Shown here one piece after another: positions 1 through 7,133 of a stretch of 10,372 nucleotides of DNA; within the stretch, counting starts at the first letter, position 1; each line of letters begins with the position of its first letter. This DNA is from Treponema sp. (GTDB lineage Bacteria > Spirochaetota > Spirochaetia > Treponematales > Breznakiellaceae), in the NCBI GenBank assembly GCA_031255815.1, contig JAIRRU010000028.1:1-10372 (forward strand). The letters are read 5' to 3'. Under the pieces are notes generated by a model. It saw only the letters and a list, made by a program, of their open reading frames with translations. It was not told the origin of the DNA and made no database searches. The position numbers were made by a program, and so were the translations under genes.

Positions 1-47
1 GTATCGCGCCGCCGCCATCCCCCGGCCTGTTAATAGTAAAAATACTA

Positions 48-70
48 CCCCCCCCCCCCCCCCCCCCCCC
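48..70. repeat. Homopolymeric poly-C tract, 23 nt
   Basis: An uninterrupted run of 23 C (G on the other strand) lies about 215 bp upstream of the first permease start. It directly follows the small inverted repeat TAGTA-AAAA-TACTA (36-49). Tracts of this length are prone to slipped-strand length change, and in pathogenic treponemes poly-G/C tracts near promoters are known to alter expression. No reading frame through it is convincing, so any effect would be transcriptional. A sequencing or assembly inaccuracy in the exact count is also possible. Confidence 0.85.
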
Positions 71-137
71 GGACAGCGGCTTAAGGGCAGAAGGTCAAAA
101 AACCGGATCGGTAATAGAAGATCTGTTTCCGCTGAGG

Positions 138-152
138 CCGGGAAATTCCCGG
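138..152. promoter_or_regulatory. Perfect palindrome CCGGGAA-A-TTCCCGG, candidate operator
   Basis: Seven-base arms around a single central A form a perfect dyad about 134 bp upstream of the first permease start, in otherwise non-coding DNA. The size and symmetry fit the binding site of a dimeric helix-turn-helix regulator, as often found ahead of sugar-uptake operons. No regulator gene is in the window, so its cognate protein is unknown. It could also form a tight RNA hairpin if transcribed, although a one-base centre leaves the inner pairs unformed. Confidence 0.45.
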
Positions 153-162
153 TTGCGTGTAT

Positions 163-203
163 TAGGCTTGTTCAAGCGCCCCATCGCTTCCCGGACAAGC
201 CTG
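163..203 (+). promoter_or_regulatory. Leader hairpin upstream of the permease gene
   Basis: The arms AGGCTTGT (164-171) and ACAAGCCT (195-202) are perfectly complementary. G-U and C-G pairs (163:203, 172:194, 173:193) extend the stem to about 11 bp around a 21-nt loop. TTTT follows at 204-207. It could be a weak terminator or attenuator for the operon leader, or the terminator of something upstream. The long loop and short T-run argue against an efficient terminator. Confidence 0.35.
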
Positions 204-285
204 TTTTCCGTTTCCGCAGTATTGTTAAGCTTCTCTTTTATCCGCCCGGCGGCGGCCAGGCTGCCCGTTCTAAAAGGAGGATCCG

Positions 286-1215
286 GTGAACGCTAAAAAC
301 AAAACTTATCTTTCCCGGCTTGCCAAGGATGTCCGCCGGGATTACTGGCTCTATGTTTTTCTGATCCTGCCCCTGGCCTACTACCTGATCTTTAAATACC
401 TGCCCATGTACGGCGCCGTTATCGCCTTCAAGGATTTTAAAATCGGCCTGGGTATCGGCGGAAGCAAATGGGTGGGCCTGCAGCAATTCAACCGTCTCTT
501 CCGCACCCCCGATTTTTTCAAGATCCTTAAAAATACGCTGCTCCTCAACATATACGCCCTGGTGTTCGGCTTCCCCGTCCCGATCATCCTGGCGATTCTC
601 CTTAACGAGGTGCGCAGCTCCTTCTTCAAGCGGATCAACCAGAGCATCCTCTACCTTCCCCATTTTATCTCCGGGGTGGTTCTGGCGGGGATCTTTATCC
701 AGATGCTTTCCCCCAGCACGGGGATAGTGAACATGATCCTCAGGCTCTTCGGGATAAACCCCGTTTACTTTATGGCGAATAACTTCTGGTGGCCTATCAT
801 GTTTGTCGTTTCCGGCATATGGCAGGGGGCGGGCTGGGGGTCCATCATTTACCTGGCGGCCGTCTCCTCCATCGATCCGGAACTCTACGAGGCGGCGCGG
901 ATAGACGGGGCCAACAAGTTCGCCCAAATTTGGCATATCACCCTGCCGGGGATCAAGGCTACCATCGCCATCATGCTGATCCTCCGGATGGGTTCCATGA
1001 TGGACGTGGGCTTTGAACACATCTACAACCTCCAGAATTCGGCTGTTTACGACGTGGCGGACGTTATTTCCACCTATGTGTACCGGGTGGGCATTATGGG
1101 CGCCCAGTACAGTTATACTACCGCCATCGGGCTTTTTCAGTCGGTTATTTCCCTTATCCTGGTGGTAAGCACCAATAAGATCACCCGGATGATGGGTGAA
1201 AACAGCCTGTGGTAA
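286..1215 (+). CDS. Carbohydrate ABC transporter permease, LplB family
   Basis: This 309-aa inner-membrane permease is one half of the channel of a binding-protein-dependent sugar importer (MalF-like, LplB/COG4209 type). About six hydrophobic segments are visible, near residues 20-43, 85-108, 121-142, 168-193, 224-243 and 277-296. The cytoplasmic EAA loop that contacts the ATPase is clear at residues 202-221 (EAARIDGAN, then ITLPG). The start is GTG at 286, with AAAGGAGG (273-280) five bases upstream; the resulting N-terminus (Lys/Arg-rich, then TM1) and the total length are typical of the family. It is followed after 12 bp by the partner permease, whose ribosome site overlaps this stop codon, so the two are translationally linked. 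The substrate cannot be read from the permease; related systems carry complex or oligomeric saccharides. Confidence 0.95.
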   Translation: MNAKNKTYLSRLAKDVRRDYWLYVFLILPLAYYLIFKYLPMYGAVIAFKDFKIGLGIGGSKWVGLQQFNRLFRTPDFFKILKNTLLLNIYALVFGFPVPIILAILLNEVRSSFFKRINQSILYLPHFISGVVLAGIFIQMLSPSTGIVNMILRLFGINPVYFMANNFWWPIMFVVSGIWQGAGWGSIIYLAAVSSIDPELYEAARIDGANKFAQIWHITLPGIKATIAIMLILRMGSMMDVGFEHIYNLQNSAVYDVADVISTYVYRVGIMGAQYSYTTAIGLFQSVISLILVVSTNKITRMMGENSLW

Positions 1216-1227
1216 GGAGGCGTTCCG

Positions 1228-2115
1228 GTGAAAACATCGTGGGGCGAACAGATATTCTACGGGATCAATTATATTATTCTTACGCTGGTCGGGCTTGCCT
1301 GCCTCTACCCCTTTGTCTATATCATAGCCACGTCTTTCAGCTCCAGCCGGGCGGTCAGTTCCGGGGAGGTGTTTCTATGGCCGGTGGATTTCAGCCTGGA
1401 GGCCTACAGGCAGCTTCTGCTGGACGGGCAGATCTTTATTTCCATGAAGAACACGGTTCTTCTTACCGTGGTAGGAACGTTCCTCTGCATGTTTTCCACC
1501 GTCCTCTGCGCCTATTCCCTGTCGAAGAAACGGCTGCGGGGCCGGGGGCCTGTCATGGGTTTTATCGTTTTTACCATGATGTTCTCAGGCGGCATGATCC
1601 CCAATTTCCTGCTGATCCGCAATCTGCGCCTTATGGACAGTTACTGGGCCCTCTGGCTTTCGGGGCTCCAGAGCACCTACAATATGATAGTCCTCCGCAC
1701 CTTTTTCCAGGGGATCCCCGAGAGCCTTGAGGAAGCCGCCCAGATAGACGGCGCGGGGGATCCCTACATCCTGTTCCGCATTGTGCTGCCCCTGTCCGGG
1801 GCGGCGCTGGCGACCATCACCCTCTTCTATGCCGTGGGCTGGTGGAACGCCTACTTCAACCCCATGATGTATATTTCTTCTACCGTCAAGTTTCCGCTGA
1901 TGGTGAAGCTGAAGGCAATGCTGGACGCGGCCCAGATGCTGACTGTTCAGACCCAGACGGGAAGCGGCGGCGGGGCGGCGGAACAGACCATGGTGGCGGC
2001 GGAAACCTTTAAAGCGGCGACCATACTGATTTCCGTTGTACCTATTCTGTGCGTGTATCCCTTTTTACAGAAATACTTTGTCAAAGGGGTAATGATCGGA
2101 TCGGTTAAGGGATAA
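1228..2115 (+). CDS. Carbohydrate ABC transporter permease, LplC/YtcP family
   Basis: The second channel subunit (295 aa, MalG-like) pairs with the LplB-like permease just upstream. Hydrophobic segments are seen near residues 13-36, 74-97, 108-130, 138-160, 189-207 and 264-282. The EAA loop lies at 168-189 (EEAAQIDGAG, then RIVLPLS). The C-terminus QKYFVKGVMIGSVKG is highly characteristic of the LplC/YtcP group, as is the loop before the last TM (AEQTMVAAETFKAATI, after a Gly-rich GSGGGA). The start is GTG at 1228, with AAGGAGG (1214-1220) seven bases upstream inside the previous stop region. No ATPase follows; this family commonly uses a shared MsmX/UgpC-type ATPase encoded elsewhere. Confidence 0.95.
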   Translation: MKTSWGEQIFYGINYIILTLVGLACLYPFVYIIATSFSSSRAVSSGEVFLWPVDFSLEAYRQLLLDGQIFISMKNTVLLTVVGTFLCMFSTVLCAYSLSKKRLRGRGPVMGFIVFTMMFSGGMIPNFLLIRNLRLMDSYWALWLSGLQSTYNMIVLRTFFQGIPESLEEAAQIDGAGDPYILFRIVLPLSGAALATITLFYAVGWWNAYFNPMMYISSTVKFPLMVKLKAMLDAAQMLTVQTQTGSGGGAAEQTMVAAETFKAATILISVVPILCVYPFLQKYFVKGVMIGSVKG

Positions 2116-2116
2116 A

Positions 2117-2144
2117 GCGTCCTTTGACGCGGTATATATTTTTT
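2117..2144 (+). terminator. Small hairpin plus T-run between permease and binding-protein genes
   Basis: GCGTC (2117-2121) and GACGC (2126-2130) form a 5-bp stem with a CTTT loop, starting just after the permease stop. After GGTATATA, six T follow at 2139-2144. The gap between stem and T-run makes a full terminator unlikely. It may be a weak attenuator or an RNA-processing point that separates expression of the permeases from that of the binding protein, which is usually needed in excess. Confidence 0.3.
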
Positions 2145-2158
2145 ACAGGAGGAAAATT

Positions 2159-3727
2159 ATGAACAAAAGAAGCATCGGTTTAGCGCTGTGCTTTTTGACG
2201 CTTCTCTCGGCGGCTCTTTACGCCGGCGGGGGCGGCCAGCAGAACAGGGGAGGGACGGCGGATCCCTACGCCAACGCGCCGCGGGAAGTTTCCATGACGA
2301 TTCTGGATCGGGGCGCGATCCCCGCTTCGGAAGGTTCCTACGAGGACAACCGCTGGGTTCGGTGGATCAACGAAAACTCCCCGGTAAAGGTTAGCTTTGT
2401 TCCGGTTCAGCGTTCCGACGCCGCCAGCAAGATAAACGCTCTTTTCGCGGCGGGAACCGCGCCGGACATCGTATGGGAGTACAACAAGCCCTTTATGGAT
2501 AATCTCTACGCCCAGGGGGTCATTCAGCCGGTGGGCGATTATGTGGAGCAGTACTCTACCGCCTACAAGCAGTACCTGAAAGACAATCCCGATATCGTGC
2601 CCTACTTGATGGAAGACGACGGCAAGATGTACGGTATCTCCAGCAAACGCAACATCCTTGGAATCGTGAACCAGAGCATCTGGGTGCGTAACGACTGGCT
2701 CAAGAAATTCAATATGCAGGTGCCGAAGACCCAGGCGGAGGCCCTTGCCTTTATGCGGCGGGTCCGGGACGAGGATCCCGACGGCAACGGGATTAAGGAT
2801 ACCTGGGGCATGGGTTCGGATTATTCCTGGAACACGGTGGTAAAAACCATGTTCGGAAACCCTTACGACGGTTTCCTGGTGCAGAACGGGCACTACGTTG
2901 ACTGGAGCAGTACCCCCGCGTACCGGGACTGCCTGGCCTTCAAGGCCCAGGTTTATCAGGAGGGCTTGCTCGATCCCGAATATATCACCGATTCTAACTA
3001 CACCCGGCAGCGCCAGCTCCTGGCTACGGGTAAGATCGGCATGCTCTTCCAGGGGCTCGGGATTTCGAACCAGTGGCGGGAACTGAGGCAGAACGTGCCC
3101 TCCGCGGAATTTATCCCCATCGAACCCCTGGAAACCACCCAGGGCAGACACGGTTTTAACTCGGAGACCCCCATCCTCAAGACGGTGGTGATGAACAGGA
3201 CTGCCCGGAACCCCAAGGCTATTATGGAGTACCTGGACTGGCTTATCACCGACGGCTACTGGACTTTAAGCTGGGGCCTGGAAGGCCAGCACTACCGCCT
3301 GGTGAACGGCATCCCCCAGACTATTGACGCGGAAAAGAACAAGATCGAAAAGGACTACCTTGCCGGCAATTACGAATTCGCCCTGGTGGATAACAACAAG
3401 ATAACCCTGGACTGGATCCCCGTCCAGGCGGCCCAGGATCCCATAAGCCAGGAATGGGCAAAGCTGCAACAGCGCGGGGTGGAAATTGCCATCAATAACC
3501 TGTGGACATACAACGTGCCCTACGGCCCCGCAAGCGACAGTATCGCTGCGTTCAATACCAGCACTTCGGCCCAGGTTGCGGCTATTGAAACCAACATCAT
3601 GACCGGGCAGATCTCGGTAGACGAGGGGCTCCGGCAGATCAACGACTACAAAAAAGCCGCGGGCTGGGACGCGGTAATAGCTGAAAAGGATGCCTGGTAC
3701 CAGAAGAACAAGCATCTCTTTCAGTAA
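2159..3727 (+). CDS. Extracellular solute-binding protein 1, LplA-like
   Basis: This 522-aa periplasmic sugar-binding protein is of the large LplA-type cluster (about 500-560 aa) and delivers substrate to the permease pair just upstream. The N-terminus has Lys/Arg, a hydrophobic core (6-20) and an apparent signal peptidase I site near Ala22, followed by a Gly/Gln-rich linker. There is no lipobox Cys, so it is probably soluble or otherwise retained. Family marks include ILDR near residue 49, a SYEDNRW motif, FAAGTAPD, and the Ca-loop-like DEDPDGNGIKD at 204-214. The C-terminus ends with an EGL..INDYK and WYQKN pattern usual in this group. ATG at 2159 has AGGAGG (2147-2152) six bases upstream. 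It is clearly paralogous to the second binding protein at 5523; by eye well over half of residues match in the first 130 mature positions. The ligand is not identifiable. Confidence 0.93.
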   Translation: MNKRSIGLALCFLTLLSAALYAGGGGQQNRGGTADPYANAPREVSMTILDRGAIPASEGSYEDNRWVRWINENSPVKVSFVPVQRSDAASKINALFAAGTAPDIVWEYNKPFMDNLYAQGVIQPVGDYVEQYSTAYKQYLKDNPDIVPYLMEDDGKMYGISSKRNILGIVNQSIWVRNDWLKKFNMQVPKTQAEALAFMRRVRDEDPDGNGIKDTWGMGSDYSWNTVVKTMFGNPYDGFLVQNGHYVDWSSTPAYRDCLAFKAQVYQEGLLDPEYITDSNYTRQRQLLATGKIGMLFQGLGISNQWRELRQNVPSAEFIPIEPLETTQGRHGFNSETPILKTVVMNRTARNPKAIMEYLDWLITDGYWTLSWGLEGQHYRLVNGIPQTIDAEKNKIEKDYLAGNYEFALVDNNKITLDWIPVQAAQDPISQEWAKLQQRGVEIAINNLWTYNVPYGPASDSIAAFNTSTSAQVAAIETNIMTGQISVDEGLRQINDYKKAAGWDAVIAEKDAWYQKNKHLFQ

Positions 3728-3737
3728 AGAACTGTGC

Positions 3738-3771
3738 GGAAACAACATGGCCCTTCGGTCATGTTGTTTCC
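3738..3771 (+). terminator. Strong 12-15-bp hairpin after binding protein 1
   Basis: GGAAACAACATG (3738-3749) and CATGTTGTTTCC (3760-3771) are perfectly complementary. A G-U and two C-G pairs extend the stem inward to 15 bp, around a CUUC loop. It begins 10 bp after the binding-protein stop and ends 31 bp before the next start. No clean T-run follows (TTGCCG), so it is more likely an mRNA 3'-end stabiliser or partial terminator that keeps binding-protein mRNA abundant, as known for the malE-malF interval of enterobacteria, than a full stop. Read-through into the next gene is expected. Confidence 0.65.
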
Positions 3772-3802
3772 TTGCCGTCTAAGCAAAATGGAGGGTTCGG
3801 AT

Positions 3803-5455
3803 ATGGGCTTTGACGCGCTTTTTAGGAACTACCTGCTTGAGGATGCGGAGGAATGTGCCCGTTTTTGCCTTGAGCGCCAAATTCCGGCGGGAGCCGCCAA
3901 GGGGGGTTCCTATCCGGAACCTGATATCCTTACCCCTCCCTTCCCGCGGAACAGCTCCACCCGTCTTTTAAAGATGATCACCGCCTGGCTCAACCCGGAA
4001 AGCGTTTTTTACCAAGACCCCCGGATAATCCGGAGCGGGTTAGAGGCCCTGGCCTTTCTTAGATCGGAACAGCGGCCTTCGGGGAACATCGATCTTTACG
4101 ATTGCAACTTTGATTCCGCCCCCGATTCGGGGTTCCTGCTCTGGGATCTTATCCCTCTGTCGCGGCTTCTGAAAAAAACCGGGGATAAGGCCGCAGGGGA
4201 ACTGCGGGAGGGAGTAGAAGCCCTCGTCTCTTCGGCGCTTGAGGGGCTGCGGGCCGGGGGTTTTCATACCGCCAACCACCGCTGGGTAATTTCCTCGGCC
4301 CTGGCCGCGGGCTTCAACATCACCGGAAACCGCGCTTACCTTGCCCGGGCGGAGCAGTACCTCGCCGAAGGGGTGGACTGTAACGAGGACGGGGAATACT
4401 CGGAGCGGAGCGCCATCTACAACGCGGTGAACAACGATGCCATGATCATGCTCTACGAGGAACTCCGCGAAGAAAAGTACCTGAAGTACGTCCAGCGGAA
4501 CCTTCGCATGATGCTTCATTTTTTTGAAAGCGACGGGAGCCTCTTTACCGAAAATTCCACCCGCCAGGACCGGGGCAGAAAGATGTTCGCCGGCAGGTAC
4601 ATCTATCAGTATCTCTACATTGCCCGCTACCTGGGAGACGGGGAGGCGGCGCGGGTGGCGGCCTGGATCGCCGGGGATTACCTAAAAAACCGGCATTTGC
4701 CCGCGCCGGACTGCCTCTACGCCCTGACCCTTCATCAGGAACTTAAATTTCCGGAAGGGGAGGGCGCCGACGAAGTTTTCCGCCTTCCCGATTGCAACCG
4801 TTACTTTAAATCTTCCGGCCTTGTCCGGTGCCGGCAGGATCGTTTTACCTACTCCCTTTTGAGCGACAACCCCAAGTGGCTCTGTTTCAGCGCCGGCGCC
4901 TTGAGCGGCTGCTGTAAAATAAGCCTGGGTTACTTTAGCTACGGTAACGTCAGGATCGGGGAGCCTGAAATTCTGAGCGACGGATACCGCTTTTCCTTCC
5001 GCGCCGAAGCCCATTACTTTGAGCCTTTGGATAAAGCGGATGGCGGGATCATCAATTTTCGCCGCGAGGATCACTCCGTCAGGCGGCAGCAGCATCCCAA
5101 CCGGAGCGCGCTGGATATAAGGCTCCGCCACCGGAAAGGGGGCGTGGATATTACCTTTACCGGATCCGAATGTACGGGCGTGTCTTACTGTTTTGAATTT
5201 GTCCTGCCCGCTGAACTGCCGGCGCTGGGGGAACATTTCGCCCTCCGGCCCAAGCCGGGGGATTACGTCCTCCTCAAAGACGGGAGCCTTACCGTCAGCG
5301 ACGGCAGGGACGCGCTGAAAATCAGCGGCGGTTTTGCTTCCCGGGATATTTTTGCTACCAGCCGCAACGGCCTTCCCCGCAGCGCCGACGGATTTACCCT
5401 TTACATGAACGGCACCGTTCCCTTCTGCCAAAGCGTCTCTATAGAGGCGGTGTAG
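3803..5455 (+). CDS. Uncharacterised cytoplasmic alpha-toroid-like protein (candidate polysaccharide lyase or glycosidase)
   Basis: I do not recognise the family with certainty. The 550-aa product has an N-terminal helical half (about 1-310) with repeated helix pairs like an (alpha/alpha) toroid. Its motifs include HTANHRW (155-161), NEDGEYSERS (194-203) and NAVNNDAM (207-214). The C-terminal half is rich in beta-strand-like segments (about 330-550), the arrangement seen in heparinase II/III- and chondroitin-lyase-like proteins. Conserved-looking His, Asn, Tyr and Arg would suit uronide chemistry, but this is inference. The start is ATG at 3803 because GGAGGG (3790-3795) sits seven bases upstream; the frame stays open back to GTG 3734 but that stretch runs through the hairpin. 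No signal peptide is present, so it should act inside the cell on imported sugar. It lies between the two paralogous binding-protein genes in the same orientation. Confidence 0.6.
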   Translation: MGFDALFRNYLLEDAEECARFCLERQIPAGAAKGGSYPEPDILTPPFPRNSSTRLLKMITAWLNPESVFYQDPRIIRSGLEALAFLRSEQRPSGNIDLYDCNFDSAPDSGFLLWDLIPLSRLLKKTGDKAAGELREGVEALVSSALEGLRAGGFHTANHRWVISSALAAGFNITGNRAYLARAEQYLAEGVDCNEDGEYSERSAIYNAVNNDAMIMLYEELREEKYLKYVQRNLRMMLHFFESDGSLFTENSTRQDRGRKMFAGRYIYQYLYIARYLGDGEAARVAAWIAGDYLKNRHLPAPDCLYALTLHQELKFPEGEGADEVFRLPDCNRYFKSSGLVRCRQDRFTYSLLSDNPKWLCFSAGALSGCCKISLGYFSYGNVRIGEPEILSDGYRFSFRAEAHYFEPLDKADGGIINFRREDHSVRRQQHPNRSALDIRLRHRKGGVDITFTGSECTGVSYCFEFVLPAELPALGEHFALRPKPGDYVLLKDGSLTVSDGRDALKISGGFASRDIFATSRNGLPRSADGFTLYMNGTVPFCQSVSIEAV

Positions 5456-5478
5456 GGCTGAAAAATACGCAGGCTAAA

Positions 5479-5496
5479 CGGTATATCGAGGTACCG
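5479..5496 (+). promoter_or_regulatory. Short inverted repeat upstream of binding protein 2
   Basis: CGGTA (5479-5483) and TACCG (5492-5496) flank an 8-nt loop, 27 bp before the ATG. The octamer CGGTATAT at 5479-5486 recurs at 2130-2137 upstream of binding protein 1. It may be a leftover of the duplication that made the two genes or a shared control element; chance is possible for a site this short. Confidence 0.25.
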
Positions 5497-5522
5497 CAAA
5501 AAACTATCTTTGGAGGTTCTGT

Positions 5523-7082
5523 ATGAAAAAGAAACTTGTTTTAGTATCGGTGTGTCTGATGGTTCTGCCGCTGTTGGGGCTCCGCGCGGCGGGCAGGCAG
5601 GGTCAGGGTCAGGCGGCGGCGGGCGCTAAACCTCAAATTTCCATCACCATCCTGGACCGGAGCCAGGTACCCGCCGCCGAAGGCAGTTACGAGGACAACC
5701 GCTGGACCCGGTGGATCAACGAAAATGCGCCGGTGAATGTAAAATGGGTGCCCATCGTGCGTTTTGAGTCGGTGCAGAGAACCAACGCGCTTTTTGCCGC
5801 CGGTACCGCGCCGGATCTGGTTGTTGAGTACAACAAACCCTGGATGGACAATTTCTATCCCCAGGGCGTTATTCAGCCGATGGATGACATTATTAATAAC
5901 CATTCGGCGGAGTACAAGGCTTACCTCCAGAAACACCCGGAACTGCTGCCCTATATGACCGAAGACGACGGGAAGATCTACGGGGTGTCCAGCGCCAGGG
6001 CTTTCAATTCGGTTATCAACTGGGGCGCCTACATACGGAAGGACTGGTGCGACAAGTTCGGTATGAAGATCCCCAGCACCACCGCGGAGATCCTCGAATT
6101 TTGCAGGCGGGTTCGTGACGAGGATCCCGACGGGAACGGCAGAAAAGACACCTACGGTTTCTCCTGGCACGCCGCCGGTCTCGGGATATTGCAGCTTCAA
6201 TTTGGCAACCACGCGATCAACAGCCTGAAGATCGAAAACGGTAAGGCGGCAGACTGGACCACCACCCAGGGGTACCGGGATTACCTGGCCTTCGTGTCCC
6301 TTCTCTACCGGGAAGGCTATATCGATCCCGAATTTGTTACCGATAAGCCCCAGTACCAGCGGGCCCTCCAGCAGCTTGTTACCGGCAAAGTGGGCATTTT
6401 CCTCTGGAATTACTGGATGGGTGAAAATTACTGGCGCGAGTTCAAGACCAACGTGCCCTCCGGGGAATATACGGCCCTGGAGCCCTGGACCACGAGCCAG
6501 GGGAGATACGGTTACTTTACGGAGCCTCCGTCGAACTACATGGCCTGTATGAACGCGGCCTCCAAAAACGGGGAAGACATTATGAAGTTCTGCGACTGGC
6601 TGATCAGCGAGGGCTGGTTCACGCTGGTTTATGGAACCGAAGGGCGGCATTACCGTTTGATCAACGGTATTCCGCAGACCGTTGATCCGAATCTCAACAA
6701 TGTTGAAAAGATCTACACAAACGACTACGCTTTTCTCAGGGACGACGCGTCGGTGATGAACCCGGACTGGCTGCCGGTAATGGCCGCGCAGGACGCGCTG
6801 AGCCAGGAATACGTGAAGTACCAAATCGATGCGATCAATAAGATTTTCGCCTTTCCCTTCCGGCGGGATACGCCCTACGCTCCTACGAGCGAGGCCCTCG
6901 TCCGCTTCGGCAACGAGACCCGGGATCAGATAGAATCCATCGAGACCAACATTATCATGGGGAATATATCCCTGGACGAAGGCATCAGGCAGCTCAACGA
7001 TTATAAAAACTCCTTTGGCTGGCAGAATATCATTGCCGAAAGGGACGTGTGGTATCAGCAAAACAGGGGCCTTTGGAGGTAA
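5523..7082 (+). CDS. Extracellular solute-binding protein 2, LplA-like paralogue
   Basis: This 519-aa secreted sugar-binding protein is a close paralogue of the one at 2159. Shared blocks include ILDR, EGSYEDNRW, RWINEN, NALFAAGTAPD, EYNKP and MDN. The Ca-loop-like DEDPDGNGRKD (199-209) and the C-terminal DEGIRQLNDYK are also shared. The signal peptide (MKKK, hydrophobic 5-20) has a likely cleavage near Ala22/Ala23 and no lipobox Cys, followed by a Gly/Gln/Ala-rich linker. ATG at 5523 has GGAGG (5512-5516) six bases upstream. With only one permease pair nearby, both binding proteins probably feed the same channel with different or differently sized ligands. The residues between the shared blocks differ enough (for example around 210-240, and 318-345) to permit altered specificity. 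A dedicated second permease elsewhere cannot be excluded. Confidence 0.93.
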   Translation: MKKKLVLVSVCLMVLPLLGLRAAGRQGQGQAAAGAKPQISITILDRSQVPAAEGSYEDNRWTRWINENAPVNVKWVPIVRFESVQRTNALFAAGTAPDLVVEYNKPWMDNFYPQGVIQPMDDIINNHSAEYKAYLQKHPELLPYMTEDDGKIYGVSSARAFNSVINWGAYIRKDWCDKFGMKIPSTTAEILEFCRRVRDEDPDGNGRKDTYGFSWHAAGLGILQLQFGNHAINSLKIENGKAADWTTTQGYRDYLAFVSLLYREGYIDPEFVTDKPQYQRALQQLVTGKVGIFLWNYWMGENYWREFKTNVPSGEYTALEPWTTSQGRYGYFTEPPSNYMACMNAASKNGEDIMKFCDWLISEGWFTLVYGTEGRHYRLINGIPQTVDPNLNNVEKIYTNDYAFLRDDASVMNPDWLPVMAAQDALSQEYVKYQIDAINKIFAFPFRRDTPYAPTSEALVRFGNETRDQIESIETNIIMGNISLDEGIRQLNDYKNSFGWQNIIAERDVWYQQNRGLWR

Positions 7083-7095
7083 TTTTTAAGCGGTT

Positions 7096-7125
7096 GTTGT
7101 TCAGAAACTGAAGTTTCTGAACAAC
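7096..7125. repeat. Perfect 14-bp-arm palindrome after binding protein 2
   Basis: GTTGTTCAGAAACT (7096-7109) is mirrored exactly by AGTTTCTGAACAAC (7112-7125) around GA, 13 bp downstream of the binding-protein stop. As RNA it gives a 13-bp stem with a UGAA loop. No good T-run follows (TCTAATTT), so it fits a transcript stabiliser, a leaky terminator or a REP-like dispersed palindrome. The exactness of the arms and their AT-rich composition in a GC-rich locus favour a mobile or repeated palindromic unit; this last point is inference. Confidence 0.7.
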
Positions 7126-7133
7126 TCTAATTT

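Larger units (their letters stand above)
1..285. other. Non-coding upstream region of the transporter operon
   Basis: No convincing gene is seen on either strand. The first 33 bases could be read as the tail of an ORF ending at TAA (31-33), but nothing supports this. The region holds the poly-C run (48-70), a small ACCG-GAT-CGGT palindrome (102-112), a perfect 15-bp palindrome (138-152) and a leader hairpin (164-202). I looked for sigma-70 promoters and found only weak -10-like hexamers, such as TATTGT at 220-225, with no acceptable -35 partner. The operon promoter is presumably here but cannot be placed. Confidence 0.6.

Noticed and set aside
1..33. Tail of an upstream gene ending at TAA 31-33
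   Set aside because: Only ten codons are visible and none shows family character; it cannot be supported.
238..1020. 260-codon minus-strand open frame opposite the LplB-like permease
   Set aside because: The composition (Asp/His/Gly/Pro-rich) and complete overlap with a well-supported membrane protein gene mark it as an antisense shadow.
2125..2138. Possible sigma-70 promoter (TTGACG followed by TATATT) before binding protein 1
   Set aside because: The two hexamers are separated by only a few bases, not about 17, and the TTGACG is part of the small hairpin.
3734..3802. Upstream GTG start for the 550-aa protein
   Set aside because: The extension would be encoded by the hairpin arms and has no ribosome site; ATG 3803 has GGAGGG at ideal spacing.
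5541..7061. Long open frame of 506 codons on the minus strand, antisense to binding protein 2
   Set aside because: It lies entirely opposite a gene with clear family motifs, signal peptide and ribosome site. Its translation is Val/Gly/Pro/His-rich without domain character, as expected for the shadow of a GC-rich coding strand.
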